64,000 nt of DNA from Xenopus tropicalis. Lineage: Eukaryota > Chordata > Amphibia > Anura > Pipidae. Every line of letters starts with the position of its first letter. Within the stretch, counting starts at the first letter, position 1. Below the pieces are notes generated by a model. That model saw only the letters and a list, made by a program, of their open reading frames with translations, was not told where the DNA came from and searched no databases. Of the stretch, positions 37,401 to 51,600 are shown piece by piece. The position numbers and the translations under genes were made by a program. Where the stretch lies: positions 18,054,712-18,118,711 of the forward strand of contig NC_030679.2 in NCBI RefSeq assembly GCF_000004195.4, given 5' to 3'.

Positions 37401-39628
37401 CCTGTGGACTAGTGTTTTGATGATTTACTAAGCATACACTTGTGTATATATGCATGTATGCAAGTGCAAATGTTATATTATTAGAAATGGGTAGAGTAAA
37501 TACCACCCAATTGCTTGAACAATTATCAGATTAAAAGGAAAAATATACGTGACTCATGGAACAAACAACAAACAACAACAACAACTATTTTCCATACTGA
37601 TGCACGGCAGCATCTAATTACAGTATTAGGCAGATCATTCATCCAGCCCTGTGTTATTATGGTGTGAGTCTTGGACTCTCATCTCATCTCTCAGTTTTAA
37701 GTTAGATTAATCAATTTCAGATTGCATATTGATTTGGATTTGTCACATGTAGTAAACACATCATTATGTCCCCATTTTCTTTATAGCTGTTATTATATAC
37801 ACCACTAATCTGTGTTAATATAGCATTTTTAAGTCGTTATTGATATATCAAGCCTCAAGGCCTTGCTGTGAGCACAGCGTCAGCAGGCACAAGGTAAGCC
37901 GGTCAATACTGAAGTGCCTGTGCAGGGCAGGGTAAAAATGTGCGAAAATATGGCAGTTTGAGCAAGTTTTAGCCCTGCACTTTGTAAATCACTATAAAGT
38001 ATTAGGTTATAACTTTTCCAAGCTGTAGGGCTATTCCTCTTGGGGTATCCAGATTAGTGGCTGTGTGTAAAGTTTTGGGAAATGCTTCTTGTAGATACTT
38101 TTGGGAGCCCAGCCTCGCCTTAGGGAAAGGTAGAATGAGATTTGGGGTGAGTGCTTACTGTTTAGAAAGCCTTGGAATTATTGCTAAATGACAATGTTTT
38201 TATTTGATAACTTTAAGTTAAGGGTTTTTTTTTGTTAATTTTGCTTCTCAAAGGGAAGCCTGAGCCAAATCCAAGTCTAAAGATCTGCCAGAAGAAGACA
38301 CTTATCATATCTTTAACCTAGAGGGATAGTTGTTAGAACATGGTATGGGGTATGGTACCCCACAGCAAAACCTTTGTAGCAGCCTCATCCTTAGAAGGTG
38401 GTCTGTTTAACAAACATATTGGCTCTGCAAGTACCCCAACAGATTCTCTATACATGCAGACCACAAAACAGCTGCAACATTTTTCATGGCTAAAATTTGT
38501 GTCCCTCTAATGTAATAGTCCAATTCTTGTAACATCATTCCCACCAATGACCTGCCCATTGTTTGAAAGCATTTTTTGTTATGTGTTTCACTACATGACA
38601 TCCCATATAAAGCTTGCACTTGGGGTATGGAGAGTAAATAGCTGAACAAAAGCAATTTTAGTAGAATGAATACAGATAGCGTCCATGGAAGATAGTCCCG
38701 GGATACTTTGTCAACTAGGGCTGGCAGTCTATAGAAATATGTCCTTATCAAGTGCAGGAACTTTCCATATAGGCCATTTTTTGACCAAAGGAGGGATTCT
38801 GACACTGCTACTGTACTGAGTGTATACCAAAGTGTTAGTTAAGTAAGGGAATGAAGAGTAGTTGTACCACAAGTTGCTCTTCAATACTCACAGTAACACT
38901 TGGCTTGAGTCAGAATATCATTCATATGTCTGACTGACTCTCTGTGTTATAATGGTGAATGCACCACACCCTAATGTATATGTAAGTACTCCTCATTCAG
39001 ATACAATGCATAAGTGCATTATAAGGCTGGACTGGCCCCCTTGCATCTCTCTAGATAGAAATGAGCTTCCACTTCCAGCACTCCTAACAAGTAACAACTT
39101 TTTGCTGGTTCCTTCTTTTATTAAAGGAGAAAGAAAGGTAAAAACTAAGTAAGCTTTATCAGAAAGGTCTATGTAAATACAGCCATAAGCACTCACAGAA
39201 ATGCTGCACTGACTTCTCTGTGAAAAGATTTCTTGTGTCCGTAATTCATGTACCAGAGACACACAGCTCTCTGCTGTCTCCCCTCTCCTGCTCCCCCCTC
39301 GCTGAAGAATGCTAAGAACTCACTCCCCCCTTAGGAATATGGATCTGAGCCAATCAGCAGGAAGCTGACTCATAGTCTTACTAACTGGGCATGTTCACTT
39401 GGTCTGGGTGTCTGTGCAGGAGCGAGGCATTATGGGAACTCTCTTTACACAGCTCAGCGTTTTTTCTTCCTGTTTGGCTTCTGATCATCTGAACGGGAGA
39501 ATTATGGGGAGACTTAAGGGCACTATTGAGACAACTGAAGGTATGCCTGCAGCTTGAGATTAACTCTTTATAGCCTTTCCTTCTCCTTTAAATTGTATAA
39601 ACATGTATACTTATAAATGATAGATGAT

Positions 39629-39661
<33 letters not shown>

Positions 39662-42600
39662 TACCTGGTTCTAAATTGTTCTGGGGTCCCTGCGCTGGGT
39701 GTATCTTGTCTATCTGTGTTGCAGAGGGAGAAGATGGAGATTCTGTTGTACTGATGGTAATGACTTGTGTACTTTCTCTTAAACTTCTGTTCTCATCTAC
39801 TGTTGAGGTGGTAATTTCTATACAACGCAAAACAATAAACAAAGATATATCACAGTGGATTGCATATAGCTTGGTTTTCATTCCCCTGCAGCATTAATGT
39901 TTTCATTTAGAATACCTGCTCACTGCAATCCTTTTAGGCTTGCAAAATGTAGGCACTAGATTTTATATCAGGCATTTGGCAGGGTGATCGATCTCAGTTT
40001 CAAATTTCTGCCTTGCAGTGTTGGGTTTTGTATTTTATTCCAGGGCACGACCTGCAAGGAGTCTGCAAGTTCTCCCTGTGCTTGTGTGTGTTTCCTCCCA
40101 CACTCCAGAAACTCCCAATTCCCAATTAGAAAAAACTAACCCTAGTGTATGTGATAGAGATTATAGAGTGTAAGTTCCTCTGGGACAGTGAATGATACAT
40201 AATCTCTGTAAAGCCCTACAGAATATGTCAGCACTATATAAATAAAGGATAACAAAAAACAGGTGGTTGTCACACTGTGTGCCAATTTCTTATATGAATA
40301 CATACTGCCTTCTAGTGGCTGTTAGGTTGCAAACACTGACCAGTAAGAGTTTCTTTATATCTCTGCTGCTGTAGGGATATAGATATACTTACAGGGCTTT
40401 AGCACAGGTGGGCAGCTGAAGGTATTGCTGGTACTGGAAATTTGTGTATGAGGTTTCATTAACTGGTATATAATCATTCCAATGGTATATAAATGATCTT
40501 CCCATCTGCATCATTTCCAATAAGAAAAAAAGGGCCCTTAACTGCTACAGATAGCTTCCTCTAGATCAGTTGTTAGGTAGAATTTAGAAGAATTAGAAGA
40601 ATGAGAGATGAGATTTGACCTTGATATATGTGAGTCTTTGTTCAACTTTTCTAACTATTGTATAATTATAATATATTACTGTAGTAGTTAGAGTATAATA
40701 GTAGTTATGCAGTAGCATGGTGGCTATTGGTTAAACCTTTGGAGTATGAAATCCAAATAAGCCCTGCTGATTTGAAGCCATCAAAATTTTATCTGTTGCA
40801 AACAAATAATGAACATTGCAAAGCTTTTTTGAAGATGGTGTTTACCTTAATTTTTAGTTTGCCATATAACTTTTATTCTTAGACACTTAACAGTTGGTCT
40901 CAATTTATTTAATTTTTTGTGGTTTTTTTCTAACTTCTTGTTCTGTCACTGTCTAATGTCCAATATAATGGGTATCTGGTTGCTAGGGTCTCACCAGACC
41001 CTGGTTTATATTTCAGAATGAAAGATCAATAGGAGAGAGCTTTACAGAAGGATAAGCAATAAGTAACAGAAATAATTATCCTCACAGAGCATTCTTTTTC
41101 TTTTGTTTCTTGGGTGACCCCCAGCAACTAACTAAAATGAAAATAAAGACCAGTTCAAAAGTTGCTAAGAATAAGCCAGTCTATAAAATATAAATCTTCC
41201 CTTTTAACTTTATAGTTTATATTTGTACCTATAGTTGGCAGGTGACTCTCCTTTGGAGTGGAAGTCAGAGGCTCTGTGCTAAACTCTTCATACATCTTGG
41301 TGCTTATCTCATAGGTAGTTGTTGGCTCTGGGGAATCTGCGGAATCTGCAGGAGTGGTCTCATTACAGTGTGGAACCCAGGTGGGGGGCTTTGTAGAAGA
41401 TTCTTAAAAAAAAAAATATTAAGTATAAATAACAAGAAAAGAAATGTGCCGATCTTCTTAGTCCAGCCTGAATGGATCTATCATAACCTAGCATTTCTCT
41501 CTGCTACATTCAGCCCAGGTATATCTAGGATTTCTGGTAGGGATATCTGTCATTTTTAGATCCAAATGTTATGTTCATACTTGACAATATAACGCATTTC
41601 TTGAAAAAAATTTCATATCCAATTTCTCATGCCTTACCCCAGAAGAAAGCCTCTGGCAATCTAGTATTGAAAAACCACCACCTTAAGAAGATTGTTCATT
41701 TGTGGTTAATGCCACAATGGGGTATGGTAAACAGGTTCAGATTTGTGGGCTAGCCACAAAGACCCGTGTTTAGGGTAGCAAAAATCTGGGGACGACAGGC
41801 CGCCCACTGGGCACATCTTCACTGGGGATTGGGTGGAAGATCTTGACAGTCATTTGAATCTCTAGGATCCACATCTTGGCTAGGAGTGCAATTTTTTTAA
41901 ATCCATGCCTGATAATGATTAATGTTTTGGGATGGCATTTATCAGCTTGAGTATTCTTGAGCATTCTACTTTTACCTTACCAGAGAAACTAGCAGCCACG
42001 TTACATTGAAAGCTTTGAAGTTTAGGTCCATTCATCAAGTTTTTTTCATTTTGGAAGCGATGGATAAAATATTGTCTGCTAGAGACTGTTAGAGGCATTG
42101 ACTGGGCTTTATTTTGTAACGTAACTTTTAGGAGATACAGTTATATATTAGGCACAATGCAGCTAAAAATCACTAGGTTACAGCGACACAAATACTATAG
42201 ATGGTTAGTAAGAACAAAACAGGTGACATGGACATTATCTTGTGTGTTATGCTGTGTAAGACAGAGAGTAGGGCTCTTATTAACATTTGACTGACTTAAA
42301 AAGTGTATAACCTTCTGTAAAGCATTCCTGGGCATGACAGTAGATTAGCAGCAGGCCCTGTGGCTACTGATGGACCCAGGAAAATTGAGGGCCCAGCATG
42401 GATTCTGACTGATGCTCATTTTCAAAAGATTTACATTGCACAAGAAACCAGTAAATTTTAATGGCCAGGAGAAGAGCCCTCAAAGATTTAGATTTTGCTG
42501 TAGGGCCTTATTACTTCTAGTTATACCAGAGACTGGATCAGCTACAGAAGTGTCAAAGGCATTCATGAACTGGCATGTTAGATCTCAGAAAAACATCTTT

Positions 42601-45600
42601 CCAAATGTGTATATTCTATTGATATAATACTCAGGTAGTTATTTATTGATTTCCTGACTTGATGGCAAGGTTTGGTTGAATAAAAACAAGATTTACTACC
42701 AAATAAAGCCCCCTGTAATCTGATAGTGTGCATAGAGGCTACCTAGTACCCAATCTGAGCCCTTATTTAGTACCTCCATGAACTTTTATGATGCTTGTGT
42801 TGCTCTCCATGTCTTTTTACATTTGACTGCAGCTCACGAGTAACAAAGGTTGGGGGACTTCTGGTGTACATCATGCTAATAAGATTCTAATATGAATTAG
42901 ATTGTGTAAAGCAATTATCTCAATATTTGAACTAAATGCCATTTAGTATAAATGTCTTCCCTTGATGAGGACCCTTGATGAAGAAGAGGCCCTAGTTCCC
43001 AATTTACCATCCATCCCCATACATTGGGAGTTATGTTGTTACGTGTTCTTAATTATTCGTTTAACTGTTTGCTCTCTGTTGCAATGTTTGCACTGGATCT
43101 ACTTGGAACCTTTTAGCTGTTGTTACAATGGGGTGATGTTTGAGGTTTAATAAAACTCCTTGTTTCAGTGTCGCAATGCTTGTTTTTTAATCCAAGTACT
43201 TGATACACGTTGTAATGTTTGCACTGTAACATTGCACTACAATCCGTTATTATTTTTTGCTTGTTTCTAAATGACTCCATTATGGGCACTTTTAGTCACT
43301 AATCCTTTCAGAGCACAGCCACGGGGACGTCAGCAGAACACCCTAATAAGTAGTTAAAGAAAATATAAACCCTTGATTAATGTAGAATCTGTCAGAGCTC
43401 TTCTGAACCAGTTTGCAATCTACATTAATTGTTTTTTTTCTAGTTCTAGGTATTAGCACTTTTTAAACTTCTGACCAGAGAAACATCTGACGGCTCTCCT
43501 CTGCCCTCTAATTTCATTTTCTGAGCATAACAAGACTTTTATAATTTTCTACTGACTGTGTCCATTTGGCTAAAAGGAACAGCAGGTGGTGTTTAAAATT
43601 CATTACATTGAAAACTAGGAAAAAATGTATGTACATTGCAAAAAAGTACTCAGAAGAGCAATTTTACATACATTTCTTTCCCTTAAATCTGTTTCTATAT
43701 TTTATCCTTTATCTATTACCAAAATTTGATATAATGACTTGTTATCTCATCATTGTTTTTAATTGGAATAATTTAATGGCTTCTACTAAACAGCCAATCA
43801 GCTAAAGCTAAAATTAAAGCTTTTTAGGGGAAATTGTGCTGTGGAATCTTTGGAAGGAAGATAAATCCATGGTCAGTGAAGGAGCTCAGTGCTAACTAGA
43901 TTAGGATCATCCCTAGGGAACACTCCTGTGCTGCCAGAAAGTTGTCCATACCCACTCCTATCTGTTTGAAAGCTTATTATTACTCTTATATAGGACACCA
44001 GTCAACCGTATGTCTTCTAATAAATGACAGCTGCCAAGCTTTCTCATATCTTATTCCCCGTATCTATAAAGTACATAGCATCATTTGATAGCAGTCTAGT
44101 GGCAAGCAACCACAGTAATACAAAATACTTTACTATCATAAAAACCCAATAAACTAAACTACATCTTTTGCAGGAGGTGGGATAAATGGCCAATATATTA
44201 CCTGAACTCAATGAGGTAGTTGGCTCAAACTCTGTACTCACAACATCTGTCCGAGTGGTTGGGTTAGCAAGAGTAGATAAGGTGGTAAGCGCAGCAATGT
44301 CAGGGGAAGTGTAAGTGATGGTATCTTTTCTCTGCTCAACACCTTGTGATTATATAATAGGTTCAACACAAATACAAAAAAGAATATTAAAAGATCCTCC
44401 AAGGAAAATATAAAAGCAAGTTTATAGCAAAGCATCTCTTTATTAATAAAATTTGGTTAATTTAAATGTATTATGATTGATTTGCTAGTGTAGCCCTCAA
44501 AAAGCAAAGCAGGAAAAAGCAAGTATTGGTATGATTAGAAATTAGCAGCTCCAGGTCTTGATGGGAAATATCTATAATCTGAAAGCAACAAGGCCACACA
44601 AATATATTTCTTCTTTCCATTCCTACCCACTGGTCCTCTTCAACACCTCCTTCTACCTACTGCCTATCTAGGCCTGGGAGTTTAAGAAACAACTAGAAGT
44701 TTAAACACCTGGCAGCTATAAGGGCTTACTGTAACAAGTCTTACTGCAACAAACATGACTACGGCATGGCTGGAAACATTGGATCCTCTTTGGCTGGGTG
44801 TCCAAGTCAGTAGCCAATGTAAACATTTCTGTGGCCAGTTTAACATTGCCAAAAACAGGCAGCTAAATGCAATTTTTCTAGTTGGGTAGAAACTTCTGCT
44901 TCAGATTTGTATACGACTTTAATTGTGCATCTGATTCCAGAAAGTTCCTTTTATACTTAGTTACCATTTAAGAGTGAAGAATAAATTTTACCTGTGGTGT
45001 GATGGTTTGCATGATGAGTTATGAAAGTACCATTGGTTGGAACAAGCGTGGTAGTAGGTATCTTTGTTGGCTTTACTGTTGTGGTTGCGGTACTAGTAGT
45101 TCTTAATGTAGTTGCTGTTGCTTTAGTCGTCACAGGAGCTAAGGTTGAAAAGGAAAGTTATCATTCTTAGAAATTAAGCCAAGAGACCCTTTGTTTTAAA
45201 CATATTAAACACAATACACAATGATTGTTGTAGATACCTTATATCCTACGACTTGGATGAATGGAAGTAAACAAGGTCCTGCAAGAGCTGTGTTGCCAGG
45301 TAAGGGAAGGATCTATGAATTTTGCCTTCAAAAATAATGGGTCTAATTCAGTGCTGTCCAACTTCTGTGGTACCGAGGGCCGGAATTTTTCCAACCTACG
45401 TGGTGGAGGGCCGATAATGGAAGCCAGTTTTGACCACTCCCCTTTTTGAAACCGCACCGACTTGAAACCACACCCGTGTTATCACATGCCCATTCCCTTA
45501 TTAATGGTTGTAGTACAGCAAAAACCTGCCATACTCTGCCTTCCCTACCCTGCATGTGTGTGTCATACTCTGCCTTCCCTACCCTGCCTGTGTGTGTCAT

Positions 45601-48600
45601 ACTCTGCCTTCCCTACCCTGCCTGTGTGTGCCATACTCTGCCTTCCCTACTCTGCCTGCGTGTGCCATTCTTGGCTGGTTTGTGCCATACTTGGCCTGTG
45701 TGTGCCATACTCTGCCTGCCCTACCCTGCCTGTGTGTGCCATACTCTGCCTTTCTTACCCTGCATGTGTGTGTCATACTCTGCCTTCCCTACCCTGCCTG
45801 TGTGCCATACTCTGCCTTCCCTACCCTGCCTGCGTGTGCCATACTCTGCCTTCCCTACCCTGCCTGCGTGTGCCATACTTTGACTGTGTGTGCCATTCTT
45901 GGCTGGTTTGTGCCATACTTGGCCTGTGTGTGCCATACTCTGCCTGCCCTACCCTGCCTGTGTGTACCATACTCTGCCTGCCCTATGCTGCCTGTGTGTG
46001 TCATACTCTGCCTGCCCTACCCTGCCTGTGTGTGCCATACTCTGCCTTCCCTACCCTGCCTGTGTGTGCCATACTCTGCCTGCCCTACCCTGCATGTGTG
46101 TGCCATACTCTGCCTGCCCTATGCTGCCTGTGTGTACCATACTATGCCTGCCCTACCCTGCCTGTGTATGCCATACTCTGCTTGCCCTACCCTGCCTGTG
46201 TGTGCCATACTCTGCTTGCCCTATGCTGCCTGTGTGTATGGCACACACAGGCAGCCTACAGTGACACAATGCTGCCACTTCTACAGTCTGCACAATAGCT
46301 ATATATTAAAAAACTTTTTAATTGCAGTACCACCTCAGTATATGTTCTTTTTGTAGTGTGCAGAGATTATTTGTGGGTTTCTACTGCTCCTACAGTCTTT
46401 CTAAGGTGTGAACAGGGGAACAATGTGGGTGATTACAGTCTGAGCCTGAGGTGTGAACACTGCAGGGGGTGAACAATGCAGAGTTTAAAAGGTGTGAACA
46501 ACACAGGGGATTACATTTTTAAACAATACAGAGGGTTTGCAGCCTGAATCTGAGATGTGAACCATGTAGGGGGGGGGCAGTTAATCACAGTACTGATACC
46601 ATTTAAAGCTTATACAAGAGTAAGCCATCAAAGCAGCCAGATAGGTGGGGGGCCACACAGAGGGCCGCCAGTTGGACAGCACTGGTCTAATTTATTAAGA
46701 GCAAACCTATTATCTAATGTCCTTCCCATGTCCTAAGAATAACAAGACCTATACAATGCCCTCAACATCTTAAAGGGATTCTCTCATGATTTTTATAATG
46801 TACTTTTTATTTCTAAATTACACTGTTTACATAGCAAAAAATTCACTTTACTATTTAAAATGTTATTCTTGAACTAACTAATGTATTTTTTTTAGTTGTA
46901 ATATTGGTGTGTAGGAGCGATCTCAGTGCATTGAGCCTTAGTCTGAGCTTTCAGAAGGAGCCAACGCTACACATCAGAACTGCTTTCAGGTGTTTATCAG
47001 ATATTCTTTCTTTTACCCATTATTTAACACATAGCACAGGTCACATGGCTGTGGCACCCTTGGAAATTAAGAATATGGCTAGCCCCATGTGAATTTTCAC
47101 AATTAAATATAAAAAAAAACTGTTCTTGAAAAATGGATTTTAATGCAGGATTCTGCTGGAGAAGCTGTATTAACTGATGCATTAATGGGGAATTATTTGC
47201 CTTCAATGCTAAAGCATTTCAGGCTTATAGGTGAGGAACGAGATCATTAAACTAAGTGGTAAACTTGCTAAGAGAATTGGATCTAACATTTTTTACCTTT
47301 TCTCACCACCAGCCTGATGTTGAGTTTCATGTCATTAAACCAGCCATGGTGCTCCACACGACAGCAGTAAGTTCCTTGATCTTGTAAGGTCAAGCTCTTA
47401 ATGGTTAGAGACACTGTTCCTTGTGTGATGGGGCCATCTAGCTCATATCGATTAGAAGATCTAAAAGTAACTTTATATCCATCAGTCCAAATGAGAGGTT
47501 GATTACACTTTGAGCTAGGGCAGACATCTTTACCCCAGCACATGGTAGTAATATCACTTGTGCCGCTTACTTTGTAGGTGCAAGGTAATATAACTGATTG
47601 CCCTTCCATTCCATATATGTCATATCCACACGTGAGAGTAACTGCAATGAAAAAAATATGTCATTAATACATCAATAAAAAAAATGACAGCTAATCATGA
47701 GATATCCTATTGGGCAGACAACTTTCACATTCAGGCCCAAGGTTGTGTGTTGTACAAAAACACCTTTGCTACTTGTTATAATTGTGAAATGCAAAAATAC
47801 ACTTATTCGTTTCACAGATTTATAAGGCATAAAGATACTAAAAGTATACGGCCACCCCATATAATTATTATTTAGGCCAAACCCATTATTGCCAAGACCA
47901 GTGTCACTACATCATCCAAAGACATTTTTGACAATAATTCCTACTTTGTGATAAAAGTTTGGGATGAGCGAATGTGTCCTGTTTTGCTTTGCAGATTTTA
48001 CTAGCTTTTTGCGAAACGGCAAAAAATCATTGAAGCGCATTTGTCGCGCAAATTTTTTGTTGCGCGTGTCTTTTTTTTGTTGTGTGCATATTTTTTTGCC
48101 ACAACCATGTCTATATTGACGCAACTGCACCTATTTTTCCGCAACCCATTTTGACGTGACGTGTAACAAATTTTTTTCAGGCGGATTTTCGCTGAAGTCA
48201 AAAGGCGAAATGCGGAAATTCGCTGCAAATCCATGCCTTGCAAAAAAATTTGATCATCACTAGCAACATACAGAATTGGTTTGATGACTGCACCCCAGCT
48301 ACACACCTGTGGATAAAATAGGAACTATGAAGTACAAGTAATGTGCTATAATGTCTCAATAAAATTACGGTTTCACTGAGAACATGTGTACTCTCTGGGT
48401 TATTTATACTTGAATTTAGAAATGTGTACAGCCAGCACGGGTCTGTTACCTGTTGATGAGTACCTACTGTGAACACTGGAAGCTACGGCAGGACTTTTAA
48501 TCTTTATTTGAGGATAATAACCCATTGCCCAATAATAGAGCCCAAGCTCTTAACTAATCCCACCGACAATGTTCCAATATCTAGGAGAAAGCCTTTCAAG

Positions 48601-48666
48601 AAGGGCAGAGGACCAACTTCGTATTAATAATGTGGCTATTAATAGATATGTATAAATGTATGCATG

Positions 48667-48697
<31 letters not shown>

Positions 48698-51600
48698 AAC
48701 TTTATCTATAAAGCACTACATGAATACACAGCACTGTACAATTTTACAGTGTAGAAAAGTACACACAAGGAGGACTAGTATATATAATGAATAAGTATCC
48801 AGCATATTAATAAACAAGTACAAATACATATATGTATAAATGTATGTATGTATGTATGTATGTATGAGATGTATATGCCATGTACTTAAAGATGTGTCTT
48901 TAAGTACATGGCATATACATCTCCTACATACATGCATACATACATGCAGTAGAGAACATGTAGAGTACAATGTAGTAAGAAGTAGGTCCCTGCCCCATAG
49001 AGCTTACAATATAAGTGGGTGGATAACATACAGGCACATACTGAGGGGTAAAGCGTAAAGATGTTTAAGCATTGGCATTTAAGTGCCAGGACTGGACCAG
49101 ACAAGATTTGTTCTAGTGCTCCAAAAGGAGCAATCCGACTTGCATGAGTGTTCCCTAGAGAGGAATATGGAGATAGAATTTCTGAGGTAAGGAGATGTTG
49201 GATAGGCAGGAAGCACTGGTATTAGGCTTAGCAAGCCTCATAAACAATTTGTTTCTTTCTACAGCTGGAAGAATTTGGAGCACCTGGAAGGGGCATAGTT
49301 ACAGAATTTTACTCTTCTACACTAAGGGGCTGATTTACTAAAACTCCACAATTTCTCATTTTTATTTATTTTCAAATTTGACTAAACTCGAATGCCTAAC
49401 ATTTACTAAAAATAAGTTGCATGGATAAGTCGCTGCTACAAAAGTTGTAAAAACCTTGACTTTTTCTAATTGTCCCTGCAAAAATCCTGATTTTATCAAA
49501 TTGTCGCAGCAACAATTAAAAAAAGTCAGGATTATCGGACAAAACCCAGCAATGTATTAACCAAATAATCACATTGTTAACAGTTCAGGCCGTCAGCCAT
49601 CTTGCTTTCCTCTATTGGGGACCTTAAAGGGGCGGAAACGAAATTAGCTAAATTTAAAACTTATAAATTAGTTACATTTCTAAAAATTGTAAAATATAGA
49701 GAATAGAAAAAAAGTATTTGTAGTATACTAGCGCTGCGGAATATGTTGGCGGTTTATAAATTAATGTTAATAATAATAATAATATACTATTTATAAATTG
49801 CTTCATTTTGTCAAGGTTAATTGCCCATTTAAGGGACTCGACAATTTTGATTCCCTTTGTTTTTCGCTCATACAGCAAAAGTAATGTCTACAAAATCGGA
49901 ATGGTCCATCAAATTGGTAATGTTCTTATCTAGGAGTGTTGATGAATTATCTTACAAAGTCAAAACAGATTCTGTCTTCCAATGCTGTAAAACAACAATT
50001 TTTTACTTTCAATAGTTTTTTATTAAAGGTTTTCATTTTTTAAACATATACAGAAGGGAAAGAAAAACGTCAGTTACATATACATTTCCACCTATGCAAC
50101 ATTAGTAACAGTGTATTACAAAGTCACATTTACCATATATTTTTGTTTCTCTTATTTTATATTTATTTTGTATAATCCTTTCAGCTATCCGCTAGTATAT
50201 GTAATCTAAAGTAGGTAAAATTATAGAAAGGGGGGAAGAAGGGAGGGACAGGAGGAAACAGGAGTAAGAGGTAGAGGGTTTAAAGTAGGAAAATTTATAA
50301 CTGGGGAAGGAAAGGGGTAAAAGAAAAAAACAGATTTAAATTTGCTGCCTTGCCACTGCTCTAGCTTATGTTATATATACTTTGTCCATCTAATATACTT
50401 AACGGAACTTATTTAATTAAACATATTTTAATAGGTTAACGCGGAATTACCAAATCCATTTGGATATCTATACTTGATCCATGGATCCCATACCTTTACA
50501 AATTGTTTCTGTCTGTCCAGTAGTGTGCTAGTTAGCTTTTCCATGATTAAAACTGTATCTATTCTTGTCTTTACCTCTGGGAAGGACAGATGGGGGGATA
50601 ACCAATTAAAGTACGTAACAACAATTATTTTATCTTCCACAGCTCCATCTTGTGTCAGATTTATGCGTTACACATTGTTCTTTTTGATGTCTGAATATAG
50701 ATATATAGATAGATAGATGAATGGAGATTTAGATAGATAGATAGATAGATAGACAAATGGAGAGATAGATAGATAGATAGATAATAGAAGAGTGGAGAGA
50801 TAGATAGACAGATAGATAGATGATAGATAGACGAATGGAGAGATAAATCGGAATGGTCCATGAAATTGGTACAGTTCTTATCCAGGAGTGGGGATAAATT
50901 AACTTGTGAAGTCAAAACAGATTTTGTCTTCCAATGCTGTAAAGATAGATAGATAGACAGATAGACAGATAGATTTTTCAGGTTTTTAAACTGGAAATTT
51001 GGCTCTTCTAGTACAAGGAGCACAATGTTGCTCTCTGCTCTAGCGATGCGGCCCCCCTAGACCCCCTCCAGCACTGTAAAGGTAAGCAAGAGAGGCGGTA
51101 TCATGAAAGCTGCCTCAGGCGGCATTAGGTATATAAACGGTGCTGTATAAGGCACCGGTGCAACTGGAAACACGTTACGTATCCTTACAGAGAAGAAGGG
51201 CGAGTTCAGGCTGAATAAATGCCACATACTTATGTATCAGTAATAGCTACTAGTATCTATTTACTTTTACTGGCAATTAAATATAAAAAGCAGGACATTT
51301 TTATAAACACAGTGGATGGCTGGCCAGTAATAATCATTCCATTGCCCTGGGCAATTTTTTTTTGGATCTAAGTCTTCCTTTGTTTGGAAGGGTTTACACA
51401 ATGCTTCTTGTGTATGTATTAAAATAGATATAAACATTTTTTCATCAATAGTTGCTTGTTTGAATTAATTAAAAATTGAAGACCAATTTACACATCAGCC
51501 GAAGAGAAGGAAATAGTTATTTCCAGTAACTTTACAATTGGTCTTTATCTACAGTATGAGTGTGCCTGCTTTTGGCTAGCTTACCTGCCTGTTCTTCCTC

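Noticed and set aside
42961..42995. TTGATGAGGACCC-like ribozyme box
   Set aside because: No GAAA box in the correct position after the would-be stem.
44330..44335. Alternative acceptor 11 bases inside exon 4 (after TTGAGCAG)
   Set aside because: It would shift the frame and reach a stop within about ten codons.
45536..46245. CRISPR-like direct repeats
   Set aside because: Units are contiguous with no unique spacers, and the DNA is vertebrate.
45446..46356. Open frames of 278, 266 and 145 codons, Cys/Leu/Pro-rich
   Set aside because: All three frames of a 34-bp tandem repeat inside a hAT-type element are open, an expected artefact.
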